Positions 6,967-9,672 of a stretch of 9,672 bases of DNA are shown piece after piece. Position 1 is the stretch's first letter. Each line of letters starts with the position of its first letter. The notes under the pieces were generated by a model. That model was not told where the DNA came from. It worked only from the letters and a program-made list of their open reading frames with translations, and made no database searches. The position numbers and the translations under genes are program-made. The stretch is from an uncultured Muribaculaceae bacterium (lineage in GTDB: Bacteria > Bacteroidota > Bacteroidia > Bacteroidales > Muribaculaceae), in assembly GCA_947644475.1 (NCBI GenBank), contig CANRZQ010000091.1, positions 1-9,672 of the forward strand, in the 5' to 3' direction.

Positions 6967-8985
6967 ATGAAAAAATTGCTAATTCCTGCATCTGTCTTGC
7001 TTCTTGCCTTTTCCGGCAGCGCGCAGGACTACAAGTTGGTGTGGAGCGATGAGTTCGACAGCAATACTCTGGGCTCCAACTGGAATGTCGAGGTGGTGAG
7101 CAATCCGGCAAACAACGAATTGCAATATTACACCAACCGTGAAAGCAACGCGCGTATCGAGAACGGCAATCTTGTGCTCGTTGGTCGTCGTGAATCGTAC
7201 AACGGCCGCTCTTTTACCTCCGGCCGTGTGAATTCCTGCAATAAAGTCTACTTCACCCACGGCAAGGTTGAGGCCAGCATCAAACTTCCATACACCGCCC
7301 GCGGCCTCTGGCCCGCTTTCTGGATGCTCGGCGAGGATATCACCACCAAAGGATGGCCTTATTGCGGCGAGATCGACATCCTTGAATCGGGCAATGTCGG
7401 CGGCTATGGCGGCCGTGAGAACTGTTTCTACAACGGCGCGCTCCACTGGGGGCCGTCATGGGACCAGCATATGCAATATGCCACCAACAATACCGACAAT
7501 TATGTCATCCAGGACGGGAACTACCACACTTTCACATGCGAGTGGACCGACACTCAGGTCATTTGCTCTGTCGACGGCCAATCGCCTTACTATATAGCCG
7601 ACATCGGCCCCGGCACAAGCCCTTATGCTTATACCCATAAGCCCTATCATATCCTGTTCAACCTGGCTATCGGAGGCGATTTCCCGCAAATATTCAATGC
7701 CGAAGGCGTCACTGCGCTGCCCAACCAAGGCTCGGAAGCCTTTATGTATATCGATTGGGTGCGAGTATATCAGAAAACCGACAATATCGTCTATCCCGGA
7801 CGCACCACCGAGCCGGATCCTGAGCCAACTCCTCCGGCAGAAACAACTATCCCCTCGGCTCACACGCCCGATAGGGACGCAGCCACGGTTAAGTCAATTT
7901 ACAGCGACGCTTACACAGCGGTCGGCTCGCCTTGGTTCGACACCTGGGGCTCGTCCGGCGAATCGTTCTCTACCGTTAAGACCGAGGGCGGCGACGAAGT
8001 ATTGAAAGTAGAGTCGTTCCAATGGCTCGGCCTCAACCTCAACACCGACTATGCTGCCATCGACATGAGCGCGATGAAGAATATTCATATGGACATCTAT
8101 GCCGAGTCGCCTTTTACAATCCAGTTCAGCCCCATTGTGGAAGGTCCTGTTGAAAAACTGGTGTCGAAGAGCCTTTCGGCCGGCTGGAACTGCCTCGATT
8201 TCGCGCTCTCCGATTTCACAGGGGTGGATTCTTCAAAATATTTCCAGCTCAAATGGTCCGGCGGCAGCAACAATACAATCTACATCGACAACGTTTATTT
8301 CTATGGCGATGACAGCGGCGACGACAACAAAGGCGAGGAGAATCCTCCCGTCTCAATCCCCGCCGCTCCCGTGCCTGCCCATGCTCAGGCCAATGTAAAG
8401 GCTATTTACAGCGGAAGTTACAATTGCCCCGAACTGTCGATACCCGACTGGGCATGGCAGTGGCTCAAAACAAAGGACGGCGGCCTTAGCCGTGAAAGCC
8501 TCGAAGGCAACGAGGCCCTTCACCTCGCCACCTACAATTTCGCCGCCTACAACTTCGCTTCCATCGATGCCTCCGATATGGAGCATTTCCACATCGACGT
8601 CTACCCCGTAGATGCTGAAGCCGTTTCGGTGCATCTCAACGGCGACCCAAATGTGTACGTGTCAAATACGCTTGTTCCCGGGCAATGGAACAGCATCGAC
8701 ATACCCTTGTCGCAATTCACAGCCAAAGGACAGGCGCTTGACAACATCGCGTCAATCAAACTCACCGGCAAAGACGGCCAGGATGCCGACGGCACCAAAG
8801 ACCACTACATCGACAATATGTACTTCTACCGCCCCGACAACACAACAACGTCGATTGAGAGCATTGAAAACAGCGCCGTCGATTCCGACAACACCTACTA
8901 CACCATCGACGGCCGCCGTGTCGAAGGCCCCAATCTCGCCCGTGGCTTCTACATCCAAAAAGGCCGCAAAATATTCATAAAGTAA
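6967..8985 (+). CDS. Secreted GH16 endo-beta-1,3-glucanase (laminarinase-like) with two binding-like modules
   Basis: A 672-residue exported enzyme predicted to hydrolyse internal beta-1,3 or mixed beta-1,3/1,4 glucan bonds with retention of configuration. Residues 1-19 are a signal peptide (cut before Q20; no lipobox). The GH16 domain spans about 22-270. Its signature is EIDILE at 135-140, the ExDxxE form of laminarinases: E135 is the expected nucleophile, D137 the assisting residue and E140 the acid/base. WPAFWM (115-120), NLAIGGDFP (232-240) and YIDWVRVYQ (261-269) also fit. A Pro/Thr/Glu linker (about 279-296) leads to two related beta-sandwich modules, at 297-447 and 466-622, each starting near (T/N)VK(S/A)IYS and ending with YIDN.YFY. 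I infer that they bind glucan. The last ~30 residues (YYTIDGRRVEG, then RGFYIQKGRKIFIK) look like a sorting tail. It has its own promoter and no SusCD neighbours. Confidence 0.93.
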   Translation: MKKLLIPASVLLLAFSGSAQDYKLVWSDEFDSNTLGSNWNVEVVSNPANNELQYYTNRESNARIENGNLVLVGRRESYNGRSFTSGRVNSCNKVYFTHGKVEASIKLPYTARGLWPAFWMLGEDITTKGWPYCGEIDILESGNVGGYGGRENCFYNGALHWGPSWDQHMQYATNNTDNYVIQDGNYHTFTCEWTDTQVICSVDGQSPYYIADIGPGTSPYAYTHKPYHILFNLAIGGDFPQIFNAEGVTALPNQGSEAFMYIDWVRVYQKTDNIVYPGRTTEPDPEPTPPAETTIPSAHTPDRDAATVKSIYSDAYTAVGSPWFDTWGSSGESFSTVKTEGGDEVLKVESFQWLGLNLNTDYAAIDMSAMKNIHMDIYAESPFTIQFSPIVEGPVEKLVSKSLSAGWNCLDFALSDFTGVDSSKYFQLKWSGGSNNTIYIDNVYFYGDDSGDDNKGEENPPVSIPAAPVPAHAQANVKAIYSGSYNCPELSIPDWAWQWLKTKDGGLSRESLEGNEALHLATYNFAAYNFASIDASDMEHFHIDVYPVDAEAVSVHLNGDPNVYVSNTLVPGQWNSIDIPLSQFTAKGQALDNIASIKLTGKDGQDADGTKDHYIDNMYFYRPDNTTTSIESIENSAVDSDNTYYTIDGRRVEGPNLARGFYIQKGRKIFIK

Positions 8986-9002
8986 ATTATTTGATAGCCC
9001 CG

Positions 9003-9035
9003 GCAGGAACACAATCCTCCGGATTGTGTTCCTGC
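9003..9035 (+). repeat. Perfect 15-bp hairpin, copy B of the post-gene hairpin family
   Basis: GCAGGAACACAATCC (9003-9017) and its exact complement (9021-9035) enclose the loop TCC. It begins 17 bases after the GH16 stop. No T run follows (the next bases are ATGGTTG), so it is an RNA 3'-end stabiliser, a processing signal or a dispersed repeat more readily than an intrinsic terminator. It shares the AGGAAC start and CCTCCGG apex with 5677-5700. Confidence 0.8.
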
Positions 9036-9078
9036 ATGGTTGATATAATCACGGCGCAAGCCGAAAATGCGGAGCATG

Positions 9079-9096
9079 GAATCGCGTTAGCGATTC
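9079..9096 (+). repeat. Small perfect hairpin
   Basis: GAATCGC (9079-9085) and GCGATTC (9090-9096) form a 7-bp stem with loop GTTA, six bases before the first fold-back repeat. There is no T run. It may be part of the same composite repeat element. Confidence 0.55.
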
Positions 9097-9101
9097 TTGG
9101 G

Positions 9102-9203
9102 TAATCTGTGAAATCCGTGGAATTTGTGTAATTTGTGTACCCGGAGCGCGAACGCGCTCTTTTTTATCACGAATTACACAAATTTCGCGGATTTCACAAA
9201 TTA
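9102..9203. repeat. Fold-back repeat enclosing a terminator
   Basis: The 36-base arms 9102-9137 and 9168-9203 are inverted copies matching at 32 of 36 positions. Of the four differences, three become G.U pairs in plus-strand RNA and one is a C.A mismatch. The arms are built from words such as AATCTGTGAAATCCGTG and AATTTGTGTAATTTGTG, a style I associate with dispersed intergenic repeats of Bacteroidota. No target duplication or transposase is visible. The 30-base centre carries the terminator at 9144-9165. Confidence 0.75.
9144..9165 (+). terminator. Intrinsic terminator inside the fold-back repeat
   Basis: GAGCGC (9144-9149) pairs with GCGCTC (9154-9159) around GAAC, directly followed by six T (9160-9165). 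It would end transcripts arriving from the GH16 gene after a trailer of about 175 bases. It works only on the plus strand, since no T run follows the hairpin in the other direction. Confidence 0.72.
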
Positions 9204-9288
9204 TTTTGAATCAATTATGTAGGAACACTCACCGCCTGTTAAATAATAATGCACCGGAATTACGGCTTGTGCAGTTTATGCTGAGATT

Positions 9289-9383
9289 GTAGGGACGCAC
9301 GGCTCGTGCGTCCGCAGATTAATAATTGATTATCAGTCAATTACTAATGTGATTTCCCAGACGCACGGGCCGTACGTCCCTAC
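9289..9383. repeat. Second fold-back repeat, 95 bases
   Basis: The ends 9289-9313 and 9359-9383 are inverted copies matching at 22 of 25 positions (GTAGGGACG at the outside). Inside, 9318-9329 and 9337-9348 are a further inverted pair with one difference. The left end alone also folds: GGACGCACG (9293-9301) pairs perfectly with CGTGCGTCC (9305-9313) around GCT; the right end folds similarly with one mismatch. No open frame or target duplication is seen. It looks like a non-coding mobile or dispersed repeat, or the footprint of a structured RNA. Confidence 0.7.
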
Positions 9384-9448
9384 CTTTGGTATTTTGACAC
9401 ACCCTCACTGCAATACCTGCATAATCTGAATGTATTGTTTTGAGATAT

Positions 9449-9487
9449 AAAAAAAGATGCCGGGCGATTAAAAAATCGCTCGGCATC
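9449..9487 (-). terminator. Intrinsic terminator of the tRNA unit
   Basis: The arms 9456-9469 and 9474-9487 form a 14-bp stem with one mismatched or wobble position and an A-rich (T-rich on the minus strand) 4-base loop. On the minus strand the stem is followed by seven T (9449-9455 complement). It begins 3 bases past the 3' end of tRNA-Leu. Confidence 0.85.
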
Positions 9488-9490
9488 AAG

Positions 9491-9574
9491 TGTCCGAAAT
9501 GAGACTCGAACTCACACGAGATAATTCTCACTACCCCCTCAAAGTAGCGCGTCTACCAATTCCGCCATCCGGAC
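9491..9574 (-). tRNA. tRNA-Leu (anticodon GAG)
   Basis: The 84-base sequence folds as a class II tRNA. The acceptor GTCCGGA pairs with TTCGGAC (one G.U), with discriminator A as expected for leucine. The D arm is followed by the anticodon stem CTACT/GGTAG with loop TTGAGGG. The anticodon GAG lies at 9538-9540 and reads CUC and CUU. The long variable arm GAGA-ATTA-TCTC and the T arm GTGAG-TTCGAGT-CTCAT complete it. The CCA end is not encoded. It lies 47 bases downstream of tRNA-Gly and shares its terminator. Confidence 0.96.
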
Positions 9575-9621
9575 ATTTTGGGAGTTATAAAGATGATTTT
9601 TACGGGAAGAGGGAGGGTTTG

Positions 9622-9672
9622 AGCGAAAAACGGGACTCGAACCCGCGACCCCAACCTTGGCAAGGTTGTGCT
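9622..9672 (-). tRNA. tRNA-Gly (anticodon GCC), 5' part outside the window
   Basis: The visible 51 bases cover the 3' part of the D arm through the discriminator. The anticodon stem CAACC/GGTTG holds loop TTGCCAA with anticodon GCC at 9659-9661, reading GGC and GGU. The T arm is GCGGG-TTCGAGT-CCCGT, followed by the acceptor half TTTTCGC and discriminator U, typical of bacterial tRNA-Gly. CCA is not encoded. The 5' acceptor half lies beyond the right edge. Confidence 0.94.

Larger units (their letters stand above)
8986..9490. other. Gene-free repeat-rich intergenic region
   Basis: About 505 bases between the glucanase and the tRNA genes hold no convincing coding sequence. Going left to right there are a 15-bp hairpin (9003-9035), a 7-bp hairpin (9079-9096), a fold-back repeat enclosing a terminator (9102-9203), about 85 unremarkable AT-rich bases, a second fold-back repeat (9289-9383), about 65 bases with nothing visible, and the tRNA terminator. 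A possible 64-codon minus-strand frame here runs across the repeat and into the tRNA and is not credible. Confidence 0.8.

Noticed and set aside
6967..8985. Glucanase as part of a polysaccharide utilisation locus
   Set aside because: No SusC, SusD, hybrid two-component sensor or ECF sigma/anti-sigma gene occurs in the window, and the neighbours are divergent DJ-1 and tRNA genes.
9102..9383. Possible CRISPR array
   Set aside because: The repeats are inverted pairs, not regularly spaced direct repeats, and no cas genes are present.
9337..9531. A 64-codon minus-strand open frame
   Set aside because: It overlaps tRNA-Leu, its terminator and the fold-back repeat.
9491..9672. tRNA genes as an integration site of a mobile element
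   Set aside because: No integrase, no duplicated tRNA 3' end and no attachment-site copy were found in the window.

Overview
The window looks like a chromosomal piece of a Bacteroidales bacterium, most likely a gut member of the Muribaculaceae or a close relative. The evidence is a moderately GC-rich coding style, secreted proteins whose last ~33 residues resemble Bacteroidota C-terminal sorting tails, -7 boxes of the form TAnnTTTG instead of sigma70 boxes, no clear Shine-Dalgarno sequences, and a Bacteroidota-type MFS carrier. The family assignment is inference; the phylum-level assignment is firm.

Layout. (1) 1-5662, plus strand: the C-terminal part of an MFS permease (cut by the window edge), then two large secreted proteins with choice-of-anchor-J-like N-terminal domains, separated by only 24 and 21 bp. 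They read as one transcription unit that ends at a bidirectional terminator (5707-5735). (2) 5743-6687, minus strand: a DJ-1/YajL-family protein followed by a small two-helix membrane protein of unknown function. (3) 6688-6966: an AT-rich divergent promoter region with recognisable Bacteroidota -7 boxes and an inverted repeat placed like an operator. (4) 6967-8985, plus strand: a secreted multidomain GH16 beta-glucanase with two related carbohydrate-binding-like modules and a sorting-like tail. (5) 8986-9490: about 500 bp without a gene, packed with hairpins and two fold-back repeats. (6) 9491-9672, minus strand: a tRNA-Gly(GCC) (cut by the edge) and a tRNA-Leu(GAG) with their own terminator.

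How it works together. The GH16 enzyme would cut beta-1,3- or mixed-linkage glucans outside the cell or at its surface. It stands alone here, with no SusC/SusD pair, so this is not a classical polysaccharide utilisation locus. The MFS carrier and the two adhesin-like proteins may be co-transcribed, but nothing in the sequence fixes the transported substrate or the ligand. All three secreted proteins end in a similar tail, which suggests a shared export or anchoring route.

I found no CRISPR array, phage, transposase, toxin-antitoxin pair or defence gene. The most interesting signals are small: a hairpin family that occurs at the 3' ends of two separate transcription units with covarying base pairs, two fold-back elements downstream of the glucanase, an internal duplication in the second adhesin-like protein, and the inverted repeat in the GH16/DJ-1 divergent promoter.
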